A DNA stretch of 29,861 nt from a virus: the IMG/VR virus record IMGVR_UViG_3300008108_003669, positions 1 through 29,861 of that record; one strand, given 5' to 3'. Both the position numbers and the translations under genes were made by a program. This document shows positions 23,301 through 29,861 of this stretch, piece after piece (the stretch's first letter is position 1; every line of letters begins with the position of its first letter). The notes under the pieces were generated by a model. It worked only from the letters and a program-made list of their open reading frames with translations. It was not told where the DNA came from and did not search any database.

Positions 23301-23450
23301 CTACTCCCCATATAAATCTTTTTTTACTTCACAATTTTTTTTAATTAAATTCTCTAAAAATTTATACATTTTAAGTCCATTTTCTTCGCAGTATTTCTTT
23401 AATAAATTATGAGTTTCTTCTGATATTTTTAAGTTTTTTATCTTTTTCAT
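23301..23450 (-). CDS. Small ribbon-helix-helix-like DNA-binding protein
   Basis: A 49-residue protein on the strand opposite to the surrounding tail genes. The pattern KNLKISEETHNLLKKYCEEN then GLKMYKFLENLIKK fits the strand-helix-helix core of MetJ/Arc/CopG-type repressors. The frame is open to 23498, but the ATG at 23450 starts directly before the predicted ribbon (MKKIKNLKIS) and has an A/T-rich context (TTTTTACAAAATG), so it is preferred. It stops back-to-back with the tail gene ending at 23300. It may regulate the adjacent late promoter or itself. The binding site is unknown. Confidence 0.6.
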   Translation of the reverse strand: MKKIKNLKISEETHNLLKKYCEENGLKMYKFLENLIKKNCEVKKDLYGE

Positions 23451-23544
23451 TTTGTAAAAAGTTATAGGTAGAAAAAAGGTAGATTTTTTTCTTACCATTT
23501 GATAAATATTATATAAGGGTAAAGTTTTTTGTGTTTTGACGAGG

Positions 23545-23576
23545 TATTTATATAATAAAATAAAAATTTAAATACT
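23545..23576 (+). promoter_or_regulatory. Probable tail-sheath promoter / leader
   Basis: TATTTATA (23545-23552), then an A-rich tract and TTTAAATAC, ending about 10 bases before the sheath ATG. The same two elements at nearly the same spacing precede the tail-tube gene (27949-27980). Sharing by two very highly expressed structural genes suggests a strong promoter or translation leader. Confidence 0.6.
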
Positions 23577-23585
23577 TTTTAAAAC

Positions 23586-26500
23586 ATGGCATCATCTAAC
23601 AAAGTTTTCGTTTCTCCTGGAGTTTACACATCTGAAAGAGACTTAACATTTGTTGCACAAAGTGTGGGTGTAACAACATTGGGAGTTGCGGGAGAAACCT
23701 TACAAGGACCTGCTTTCGAACCAATTTTTATTACAAATTTTGACGAATTCCAAGTTTATTTTGGAGGAACAAGTCCAGAAAAATTTGTAAACACACAAAT
23801 ACCTAAATACGAATTAGCTTATATCACTAAAGCATATTTACAACAATCAAATCAACTTTTTGTTACTAGGGTTCTTGGGTTATCAGGATATGATGCGGGA
23901 CCATCTTGGTCTATTGTCACTATAGGAAATGTTGACTCATCATCTATTGTTGCAACCGGTAATACTGGACCGGTAAATGTATTATTTACGGGAACAACAG
24001 GTACTTCAGCTAATATTACATTAACAACAGTACCATCTTCTTTAAACGTTGACGGTAATTTTTATAACACATATACAGAATACAATGGTGGTACATCTTC
24101 AGTTGAATCCGATTTAAAAACTTACCTTTCTAATCAAGTTAATTTGGCCGGAACATCATCAACAGGTACAACTTCTATGTTTTGGGGTATTGTCAGTGGT
24201 GGAACATTTAACCTTGTGACAGGTGGGTCTATTAATACAGTAACGGCATATACTGAAAACTTTGGTGTTACATCAGCAAGTGGTGGTACATTAAATTCAA
24301 CCACTAACGATGCTTGGTTCTATGGGTTATTTAATTACCAAAATAATACGGTAAATACATATTACGGACAAGGTTTTGGTTGTTCTCTTGGTTCACTATC
24401 GGGAACTGGTGGTAACTATTCAGGTTCTGCCAAATTTTACATCACAAACTATTCAGGTACCCCATATACCGAATACGATGACATGGTTGTTGCAACTTTA
24501 AGATCAAGAGGGATTACTACTTATAGCTCAACACAACATGGTCCAAAATTTGAAGTTACTGGCACAACAGATGTTGCCATGATATGTACAAATACGTATT
24601 CAGGTGTAACTAAAAATCCATATTTACCATTCTCAATATCAGGCGTAACATATGACGGAGATAATTTTGAATTTGAGACTTCAATGCAATCAACAGATAA
24701 AAACTTTATTAGAAAAGTATTTGGTGGATCTAATTTTGGTAAAAATAGAACTGAAGTTCCTCTTTTTGTTGAGGAGACTTATTCAAGTTTACTTTTAACA
24801 GGTTACAGAGCAGGTCAAATTAGAGGTCTATATTGTGACTTAGTATCTTTACCCGGTGTTACTGATGTGTCGAGTCCTGATTATTCAGACTCTTTAGGAT
24901 TTTATTTAGAACAATATCAAACACCTGAAACACCATACTTGGTTTCTGAACTTAGAGGTAATAAAGTTTACAAATTATTTAAATTTGTTTTAATATCTGA
25001 CGGTAACGCAGCAAACACACAGGTTAAAATGTCAATAGGTAATATATCATTTACTAATGGTACATTTGATGTATTTATTCGTGATTTCTTTGATAACGAC
25101 CAAAATGTTAAAGTTATTGAAAGTTTTACTAATTGTTCTATGGATCCATCAAATAACAATTACGTAGCTAACAAGATTGGTACATCTAATGGTGAGTATC
25201 AGGTTAAATCTAAATACGTAATGTTGGAAATGAGCGATGAAGCACCAATAGATGCATTACCTTGTGGTTTTGAGGGATATATTTCAAGAGAATATGCTAA
25301 CGCAACTCCACCTTTTGTAAACTATAAAACTAAATACTACACGGCGGGAGAAACAATTTACAACCCTCCTTTTGGTTCAAGTTCTGGTGGAGATAATCCT
25401 GTAATTTCAAGTGGAGAAAATCCAAGAAAGGCATACTTAGGTATATCAAATATAACGGGTATCGATTATGATTTTTACCAATATAAAGGAAAACAAATAC
25501 CGGCAAGTTTGGCGACAGATACTACAGGTATCGCTTGGGGATACTTAACTAAAGGTTTCCACATGGATAGTGGGGCTACGGTTGTAACAATAGCTAATGG
25601 TTACTCTACATCAGGACAATCAGCATTTGAAGTAGGGGTTAGTTCATTTAATTCTGAACCTACAGATGCTTCTAACGCATACTATAGATTAAACACTCGT
25701 AAATTTACTATATTAGCGTATGGTGGTTTTGATGGTTGGGACATTTATAGAGAATCAAGAACAAATACTGACACATACGCTTTAGGTCAAACAGGTTTCA
25801 AAAACGGAGCGGCTACTTCAGTAACATATCCTACGGCAACAGGTTGGGGAGCATTTAAAGCAATTTCAGGACCTAATCAAGAAAGTTGGGCAAATACTGA
25901 CTTTTACGCATACAAATGGGGACAGTCAACTTTCGCAAATCCTGAAGCAACAAACATTAATGTATTTGCAACTCCGGGTATTGATTATGTAAACAATTCT
26001 AATTTGGTTGAAGATGCGATTGACATGATTGAGACTGATAGAGCTGATTCTATTTACATTACCACGACCCCTGACTTTAATCTGTTCTTACCGACATACC
26101 AAGATATCGAAGAGGGGTTAATTTACCCTCAAGAAGTTGTTGATAATTTAGAAAATACAGGAATTGACTCTAACTATACGGCAACTTACTACCCGTGGAT
26201 TTTAACAAGAGACACTGTTAATAATACTCAAATCTATATCCCACCAACTTCTGAAGTTGTTAAGAATTTAGCATTGACGGATAACATTGCATTCCCTTGG
26301 TTCGCATCGGCAGGTTACACAAGAGGTCTTGTAAACGCAATTAGAGCAAGACGTAAGTTAACACAAGATGATAGAGATACTTTATATAAAGGTAGAGTTA
26401 ACCCAATCGCAACATTCTCCGATGTAGGTACAGTAATTTGGGGTAACAAAACAATGCAAATTAGAGAATCTGCACTTGACAGAATAAACGTAAGAAGATT

Positions 26501-26789
26501 GTTATTACAAGCACGTAAATTGATTTCAGCAGTGGCAATTAGATTGTTGTTCGAACAAAACGATAACAAAGTAAGACAAGACTTCTTGGATTCAGTTAAC
26601 CCGATCTTGGATTCAATTAGAAGAGATAGAGGTTTAATTGACTTCCGTGTGACAGTTTCAAACACACCTGAAGATTTAGATTCAAACACATTAACAGGTA
26701 AAATCTTCTTGAAACCTACAAGAGCGTTAGAATATATCGACATCGAGTTTGTGATTACACCAACGGGGGCGTCTTTCGATAACGTTTAA
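23586..26789 (+). CDS. Tail sheath protein (gp18-like), enlarged
   Basis: The contractile sheath subunit. The N-terminus is typical (MASSNKVFVSPGVYTSERD, then GVAGETLQGPAF and NFDEFQVYFGG). The conserved C-terminal part includes AFPWFASAGYTRGLVNAIRA, NPIATFSDVGTVIWGNKTM, NVRRLLLQARKLISAVA and TGKIFLKPTRALEYIDIEF, the region that builds the inter-subunit handshake in sheaths. At 1067 residues it is far longer than T4 gp18 (659). The extra length lies between the ends, in Gly/Ser/Thr-rich beta-type stretches (about residues 105-300) and further segments up to about 660, probably domains displayed on the tail surface. The start ATG has an A-rich leader and no Shine-Dalgarno. Confidence 0.95.
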   Translation: MASSNKVFVSPGVYTSERDLTFVAQSVGVTTLGVAGETLQGPAFEPIFITNFDEFQVYFGGTSPEKFVNTQIPKYELAYITKAYLQQSNQLFVTRVLGLSGYDAGPSWSIVTIGNVDSSSIVATGNTGPVNVLFTGTTGTSANITLTTVPSSLNVDGNFYNTYTEYNGGTSSVESDLKTYLSNQVNLAGTSSTGTTSMFWGIVSGGTFNLVTGGSINTVTAYTENFGVTSASGGTLNSTTNDAWFYGLFNYQNNTVNTYYGQGFGCSLGSLSGTGGNYSGSAKFYITNYSGTPYTEYDDMVVATLRSRGITTYSSTQHGPKFEVTGTTDVAMICTNTYSGVTKNPYLPFSISGVTYDGDNFEFETSMQSTDKNFIRKVFGGSNFGKNRTEVPLFVEETYSSLLLTGYRAGQIRGLYCDLVSLPGVTDVSSPDYSDSLGFYLEQYQTPETPYLVSELRGNKVYKLFKFVLISDGNAANTQVKMSIGNISFTNGTFDVFIRDFFDNDQNVKVIESFTNCSMDPSNNNYVANKIGTSNGEYQVKSKYVMLEMSDEAPIDALPCGFEGYISREYANATPPFVNYKTKYYTAGETIYNPPFGSSSGGDNPVISSGENPRKAYLGISNITGIDYDFYQYKGKQIPASLATDTTGIAWGYLTKGFHMDSGATVVTIANGYSTSGQSAFEVGVSSFNSEPTDASNAYYRLNTRKFTILAYGGFDGWDIYRESRTNTDTYALGQTGFKNGAATSVTYPTATGWGAFKAISGPNQESWANTDFYAYKWGQSTFANPEATNINVFATPGIDYVNNSNLVEDAIDMIETDRADSIYITTTPDFNLFLPTYQDIEEGLIYPQEVVDNLENTGIDSNYTATYYPWILTRDTVNNTQIYIPPTSEVVKNLALTDNIAFPWFASAGYTRGLVNAIRARRKLTQDDRDTLYKGRVNPIATFSDVGTVIWGNKTMQIRESALDRINVRRLLLQARKLISAVAIRLLFEQNDNKVRQDFLDSVNPILDSIRRDRGLIDFRVTVSNTPEDLDSNTLTGKIFLKPTRALEYIDIEFVITPTGASFDNV

Positions 26790-26809
26790 TAAAACAATAA
26801 AAAATAGAG

Positions 26810-26831
26810 TGGGGGGTAGAAATATCCCCCA
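26810..26831 (+). terminator. Hairpin after the sheath gene
   Basis: TGGGGG, loop of about 10 bases, CCCCCA, located 20 bases after the sheath stop. The following ATTATATATTTATAG is A/T-rich but lacks a clean U-run, so it may be a weak terminator or a 3'-end stabiliser of the sheath mRNA. A TATTTATA element begins six bases later. Confidence 0.55.
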
Positions 26832-26836
26832 TTATA

Positions 26837-26844
26837 TATTTATA
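26837..26844 (+). promoter_or_regulatory. TATTTATA element before the 45-residue ORF and HAD gene
   Basis: ATATATTTATAGAAAAAATAAAGACATG: 14 bases separate the element from the ATG at 26859. It lies between the post-sheath hairpin and the small gene. Confidence 0.55.
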
Positions 26845-26858
26845 GAAAAAATAAAGAC

Positions 26859-26996
26859 ATGAAAATAGAGAAAAAATTAATAAAAGAATCTTTAGGGTAC
26901 TCCCAAAAAGGTAAAAAAACGTTTTCTGATAAAAAACAAAACATAATCATTACTGAGTCTCAGTTAGAAAAATTATTGGAAAAACTTCAAAAGTAA
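26859..26996 (+). CDS. 45-residue basic peptide, unknown function
   Basis: A short open frame found by hand. The product begins MKIEKKLIKESLGYSQKG and ends ITESQLEKLLEKLQK. Its stop overlaps the start of the HAD-like gene by one base (TAATG), the same coupling used elsewhere in this genome, and a TATTTATA element stands 14 bases upstream. Both support a real gene. The C-terminal 'I-T-E-S-x-L-x-x-L' helix resembles short motifs common in small proteins of T4-like phages. It has no membrane segment. The function is unknown. Confidence 0.6.
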   Translation: MKIEKKLIKESLGYSQKGKKTFSDKKQNIIITESQLEKLLEKLQK

Positions 26997-27871
26997 TGAA
27001 TGTTAAAAGACACGTTTTAAATTATCTAAAAAATAGAAAACTGAATGAAGGGTTTACTGAAGAAGGAAGACCCGACACCAAATATTATGCTTTTGATTGG
27101 GACGATAACATTATGTTTATGCCGACCACAATAATATTATTATCAGAAAATGATGAAGAGGTACACATGTCTACTGAAGATTTTGCAGACCATAGACATG
27201 AAATAGGTAAATCTCCATTTAACTATAAGGGGACTGTTGTTATAGGGTATGCAAATAATCCATTTAGAAATTTTAGAACAGAAGGGGATAAAAGATTTGT
27301 TATAGATACAATGTTAGCCAAACCAGGACCATCTTGGAATGACTTTGTTGAATGTGTTAATGGGGGTTCAATTTTTGCTATTATAACTGCAAGGGGTCAT
27401 AATCCTAAAGCGTTAAGAGAAGCGGTTTTTAATCTTATTATGAGTAACCATATGGGTATTAATAGTAATGTATTGGCGGAAAACCTTAGAAAATATCGTA
27501 ACCTATATGATAATATTAACGATGATAACAAAAAGATTAAATCATTAACCAAACAAGACTTAAACGACTATTTAGATTTGTGTAGGTTTGAACCCGTTAC
27601 TTTTGGTGAAGGAGATGCTGCGAATCCTGAAGAAGGTAAAATTAAAGCAATGAGGTCTTTTATTAATTATTGTAAAGAGATGGCTTCGGAGATAGGTCAG
27701 AAAGCTTTCTTTAAGAACGATGTTTCAAATAATGAAATTGAACCAATTATAGGGTTTTCTGACGATGACCCAAGAAATATAGAAATGATGAAAGGGTTTT
27801 TAGAAAAAGAATATGAAAAAAATCCAGTAAGAACTTATTTAACAAAAGGAGGAAATAAAAAAGAATTTTAA
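26996..27871 (+). CDS. HAD-superfamily hydrolase-like protein
   Basis: A 291-residue protein with the four HAD motifs. Motif I is YAFDWDDNIM (D34 nucleophile, D36), motif II AIITARGH (T131), motif III a Lys in EEGKIKAM (K214 or K216) and motif IV GFSDDDPRN (D256-D258). It probably is a phosphatase or phosphotransferase, with unknown substrate. A long cap-like insertion lies between motifs I and II. The first 18 residues form a basic amphipathic helix ending KLNE|GF, which fits the (L/I)xE cleavage rule of T4-type prohead proteases. The peptide could therefore be a capsid-targeting tail (hypothesis). It sits between sheath and tube, unusual for a metabolic-looking enzyme. Confidence 0.8.
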   Translation: MNVKRHVLNYLKNRKLNEGFTEEGRPDTKYYAFDWDDNIMFMPTTIILLSENDEEVHMSTEDFADHRHEIGKSPFNYKGTVVIGYANNPFRNFRTEGDKRFVIDTMLAKPGPSWNDFVECVNGGSIFAIITARGHNPKALREAVFNLIMSNHMGINSNVLAENLRKYRNLYDNINDDNKKIKSLTKQDLNDYLDLCRFEPVTFGEGDAANPEEGKIKAMRSFINYCKEMASEIGQKAFFKNDVSNNEIEPIIGFSDDDPRNIEMMKGFLEKEYEKNPVRTYLTKGGNKKEF

Positions 27872-27879
27872 TAATTATT

Positions 27880-27966
27880 ATGTTCTGGTCTAGTAATAGA
27901 ATATTTGAAAGAAATTTAGAAGTAAATAGAAAAAAATTAAATACGATATATTTATTAGAAAAATAA
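27880..27966 (+). CDS. Possible 28-residue peptide
   Basis: An ATG with the favoured context (AATAATTATTATG) opens a frame encoding MFWSSNRIFERNLEVNRKK and nine more residues, basic and aromatic at the N-terminus. It fills most of the 117-base gap before the tail-tube gene and overlaps the probable tube promoter element. There is no homology that I can recognise, so it may be a chance frame within the leader region. Confidence 0.25.
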   Translation: MFWSSNRIFERNLEVNRKKLNTIYLLEK

Positions 27967-27980
27967 AAGAAATTTAAATA
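27949..27980 (+). promoter_or_regulatory. Probable tail-tube promoter / leader
   Basis: TATTTATT (27949-27956), A-rich spacer, then TTTAAATAC, ending about 9 bases before the tube ATG. It closely parallels the sheath leader at 23545-23576: 32 versus 33 bases from the first element to the ATG, with the same second element. Confidence 0.55.
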
Positions 27981-27988
27981 CACACAAT

Positions 27989-28477
27989 ATGGCTGATTTA
28001 TTAATGAAAATGCCCTTTCAGTATGAACCTAAAAGAAAAAATAGATTCATCGTTACTTTCCCTTCTTCTTTGGGGATTAATTCTTGGTATGTTGAATCCA
28101 CTTCAAGACCAAAAATCGAAATTAAAGATGTTGAGATACCTTTCTTAAATACTTCAACATATGTTGCTGGTCGTTTTAATTGGGGTTCACTTGATGTTAC
28201 ATTTAGAGACCCTATTGGTCCTTCAGCTGCACAAGCGTTAATGGAGTGGGTACGTTTACACGCCGAGTCTGTTACGGGACGTATGGGATATGCTGCAGGG
28301 TACAAAAAAGATATTGATTTAGAAATGTTAGACCCAACAGGAGTTGCGGTTGAAAAATGGATTTTACAGGGTGTTTTCTTAACTAACGTGGACTTTGATT
28401 CATTAAGTTATAGTGAAGATGGTTTAATAACTGTTAAAGCAACTCTTAGACCTGATAGATGTATCTTAGTATACTAA
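27989..28477 (+). CDS. Tail tube protein (gp19-like)
   Basis: A 162-residue protein matching the inner-tube subunit of contractile phage tails. The start MPFQYEPKRKNRFIVTFP is typical of gp19-type tube proteins. It is followed by SWYVESTSRPKIEIKDVEIP (the tube beta-barrel loop region), FNWGSLDVTFRDP and the C-terminal strand pattern NVDFDSLSYSEDGLITVKAT. Length is equal to T4 gp19 (163 residues). It forms the rigid tube inside the sheath through which DNA passes. A strong intrinsic terminator follows it, so the tube can be made on a short mRNA in large amount. Confidence 0.93.
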   Translation: MADLLMKMPFQYEPKRKNRFIVTFPSSLGINSWYVESTSRPKIEIKDVEIPFLNTSTYVAGRFNWGSLDVTFRDPIGPSAAQALMEWVRLHAESVTGRMGYAAGYKKDIDLEMLDPTGVAVEKWILQGVFLTNVDFDSLSYSEDGLITVKATLRPDRCILVY

Positions 28478-28498
28478 AATAAAATTAGAATATTTCAT

Positions 28499-28530
28499 AA
28501 TCCCATCTATTTCAGGTGGGATTTTTTATT
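28499..28530 (+). terminator. Intrinsic terminator after the tail-tube gene
   Basis: A nine-pair stem (AATCCCATC / GGTGGGATT, one G-U pair) with a TATTTCA loop is followed by TTTTATTT, 21 bases after the tube stop. Confidence 0.88.
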
Positions 28531-28572
28531 TACTAAAATTATTAATCGTTTATTTTTTAAGAAAAAATTATT

Positions 28573-29331
28573 ATGGACCAATCTTTACAATACGGACAAA
28601 TGGAATTTAATTTACCACACGACGTAGTCGCATTACCTTCAAGAGGGATTTTTTATAGACCTAAAAAAGAATCATTAAAAGTAGGATATTTAACCGCGGC
28701 AGATGAAAATCTTTTAATGTCTCAAAACACACCAAAAGAAGGAATTATTTCGGCACTTCTAAAAACTAAAATTTATGAACCAGGTTTTGATGTTGGTCAG
28801 TTATTGGACACTGATGCTCAAGCTGTTTTAATATTTTTAAGAAACACCGCATTTGGTTCTGGTTATTCATATAAATTAATAGACCCCGCAACAAATAAAT
28901 ATTTTGAGGTGGAAATAAATTTGGATGAATTAAATTTCCTACCATTAAAACATAATCCAGATAGTGATGGTCTTTTTTCATATACACTTAAAAAATCAAA
29001 TAAAAATATAAAGTTTAAGTTATTAAGTATTTCTGAAATAAATGAAATTGACAAATTAAAAGACCAATATCCTGAAAATATGATTGCACCGACAATCACC
29101 AAAAAATTAGAAAAACATATAATTGAGTTGGATTCTGATAGAGACAGAATGAAAATTACCAATTTTATTAATCAAATGCCAATTTCAGATGCCAAAGACT
29201 TAAGAAAATTTATTTCAGAGTGTGAACCAAAATTAGATTTAACAAGAACAGTAACCGCCCCGTCAGGAGAAAAAGTGACCTTTGAGGTTATTTTTGGGGT
29301 GGAGTTTTTTCGGCCTTTCTTTTCATTATAA
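28573..29331 (+). CDS. gp26/gp51-like baseplate-hub or tail-assembly chaperone protein (zero frame)
   Basis: A 252-residue protein. The N-terminal half (VVALPSRGIFYRP, KVGYLTAADENLLMSQ, DAQAVLIFLRNTAFGSGYSYKL, YFEVEINLDELNFLPL) follows the T4 gp26/gp51 'base plate protein' family, which acts in baseplate hub assembly. The C-terminal half is helical (DRMKITNFINQMP, DAKDLRKFISECE) and ends in VTFEVIFGVEFFRPFFSL. Its position between tail tube and tape measure is that of a tail-assembly chaperone (lambda G-like). The last 17 codons overlap an ATG-less +1 frame that encodes a separate conserved-looking segment (29282-29464), which suggests a second, longer product made by frameshifting. Confidence 0.8.
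   Translation: MDQSLQYGQMEFNLPHDVVALPSRGIFYRPKKESLKVGYLTAADENLLMSQNTPKEGIISALLKTKIYEPGFDVGQLLDTDAQAVLIFLRNTAFGSGYSYKLIDPATNKYFEVEINLDELNFLPLKHNPDSDGLFSYTLKKSNKNIKFKLLSISEINEIDKLKDQYPENMIAPTITKKLEKHIIELDSDRDRMKITNFINQMPISDAKDLRKFISECEPKLDLTRTVTAPSGEKVTFEVIFGVEFFRPFFSL
29279..29331 (+). other. Putative +1 (or -2) ribosomal frameshift window
   Basis: The +1 frame opens after a TGA at 29276-29278, and the zero frame stops at 29329-29331, so any shift must occur in this window. The best candidate is GAG TTT TTT CGG at 29302-29313: a Phe-tRNA on TTT can re-pair with TTC in the +1 frame, next to a CGG codon likely to be rare in this AT-rich genome. A run TTTTTGGGG at 29291-29299 is a second candidate. 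A homopolymer sequencing error would look the same. Confidence 0.5.
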
Positions 29332-29464
29332 AAAAGTATTACTTGATGAAATATATTATTTAGTCAAACACTGCGGATTTTCATATTCAGACATTTTAAA
29401 AATACCAACATATGAAAGAAGATATTTTATAGATAAATTTATAGAATCACTTAATAAAACATAA
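29282..29464 (+). CDS. +1-frame extension domain (GT-like tail chaperone part)
   Basis: An open frame of 60 codons in the +1 frame relative to the upstream chaperone-like gene. The segment FHYKKVLLDEIYYLVKHCG, then FSYSDILKIPTYERRYFI, is a well-formed helical sequence. It resembles small proteins that follow gp26-like genes in other phages (recalled, not searched). The frame contains no ATG, and its first possible start is a TTG at 29282 inside the upstream gene. The simplest reading is expression as a C-terminal extension by frameshifting, giving a fusion of about 296 residues, as lambda G/GT. Alternatives are a TTG start or an indel error in the T6 run. Confidence 0.65.
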   Translation: MRLFLGWSFFGLSFHYKKVLLDEIYYLVKHCGFSYSDILKIPTYERRYFIDKFIESLNKT

Positions 29465-29472
29465 CTAAATTC

Positions 29473-29480
29473 TATTTATA
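29473..29480 (+). promoter_or_regulatory. TATTTATA element before the tape-measure gene
   Basis: TTCTATTTATAAAATAAAAATATTATG: 13 bases separate the element from the ATG at 29494. It begins nine bases after the stop of the +1-frame extension. Confidence 0.55.
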
Positions 29481-29493
29481 AAATAAAAATATT

Positions 29494-29861
29494 ATGTGGC
29501 TTTTTTTTGAAGGTGATGGAAATGTGACATCTAATGACGCGGCAGAAACACCTATTGGTAGTACTTCCGCATATAACGCGGACGCTCCACTTGAACAACT
29601 TGAAAGTTTAAAACAAGCTTATCAAAATTTTGTTGCCAGTATAACTAACGCTAAGACTGTCGTCCAAAACGTTAATAAATCCATGACTGAAATGGAGGGG
29701 TCAGCACTTGCTCTCCAAAGGTCTATGGGTGGTGTTGTTATGGGCGCCGAGCAATTTAGACAAAAATTAATATCATCATACCATGCAAACTTAGATATTG
29801 GTGTAAGTTTTAAAGATACTTTAGAAAGTGTTGAAGGTATAGCCGCTGGAATGGGAAGAAT
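29494..29861 (+). CDS. Probable tape-measure protein (5' part only)
   Basis: Translated by hand from ATG 29494. The frame is open for 122 codons to the window end. The product starts MWLFFEGDGNVTSNDAAE and continues with long helical, Ala/Gln/Ser-rich stretches (LEQLESLKQAYQNFVASIT, VVQNVNKSMTEMEGSALALQ, SFKDTLESVEGIAAGMG), typical of the start of tape-measure proteins. Position supports it: tube, chaperone with frameshift, then tape measure is the standard order in long-tailed phages. It should set tail length and run inside the tube. Only the first ~120 residues are visible, so the call rests partly on context. Confidence 0.7.
   Translation, partial: MWLFFEGDGNVTSNDAAETPIGSTSAYNADAPLEQLESLKQAYQNFVASITNAKTVVQNVNKSMTEMEGSALALQRSMGGVVMGAEQFRQKLISSYHANLDIGVSFKDTLESVEGIAAGMGR

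Noticed and set aside
26315-26743. 142-codon minus-strand frame
   Set aside because: It is antisense to the most conserved part of the tail sheath and a by-product of its codon pattern.
28863-29162. 99-codon minus-strand frame with Phe/Leu/Ile-rich product
   Set aside because: It is antisense to the gp26/51-like gene, and its composition is that of complemented Lys/Asn codons.
1-29861. tRNA genes, CRISPR arrays, insertion sequences and integrase or attachment sites
   Set aside because: None seen. Intergenic gaps are all shorter than 150 bases and are accounted for by promoter-like elements, terminators or small genes.

Overview
The window looks like part of the genome of a large, AT-rich, T4-like contractile-tailed phage (Caudoviricetes, myovirus morphology). 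The evidence is a tail sheath, a tail tube, a gp26/51-type baseplate or chaperone protein and the start of a tape-measure protein, together with a family B DNA polymerase, an SNF2-type helicase, dUTPase and a DnaQ-like exonuclease. Almost no gene start carries a Shine-Dalgarno sequence. Starts are instead preceded by A/T-rich tracts such as AAAAATTATGG. This initiation style is typical of Bacteroidota, so a Bacteroidota host is the best guess (inference).

Layout. (1) 1-8594, minus strand: a tightly packed operon, with most junctions TAATG or ATGA overlaps. It encodes at least five glycosyltransferases, a UDP-GlcNAc 2-epimerase and a UDP-galactopyranose mutase, with dUTPase and a 3'-5' exonuclease embedded among them. 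(2) 8682-11201, minus: five small proteins of unknown or weakly known role, including a stand-alone WYL-like domain, ending at an intrinsic terminator. (3) 11253-14414, plus: a large lectin-like, Pro-Thr-linked appendage protein and a BppU-like partner. (4) 14503-17328, plus: DNA polymerase, preceded by a repeat-rich probable control region and ended by a hairpin terminator that overlaps its stop codon. (5) 17325-21686, minus: two probable virion proteins, an unusual metallopeptidase-superoxide dismutase fusion and an SNF2 helicase. (6) 21742-29861, plus: the tail module, with two neck/tail-completion candidates, sheath, a HAD-family protein, tube, a chaperone-like gene with an apparent +1 frameshift extension, and the tape measure. 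An antisense ribbon-helix-helix gene sits inside this module.

How it fits together. An 8-bp element, TATTTATA, recurs in the sense orientation just upstream of the first gene of nearly every transcription unit, commonly 3-14 nt before the ATG. It is the reverse complement of the T4 late -10 box TATAAATA. It is the best candidate for this phage's late promoter and would give leaderless or very short-leader mRNAs. Genes preceded by it include the sheath, tube, tape measure, appendage protein, helicase and the SOD fusion. The sugar operon could supply UDP-ManNAc and UDP-galactofuranose for transfer to virion proteins, phage DNA or the host surface.

Most noteworthy: the HEXXH-SOD fusion, the +1-frame tail-chaperone extension that has no ATG of its own, the TATTTATA promoter system, and the operator-like repeats before the polymerase.
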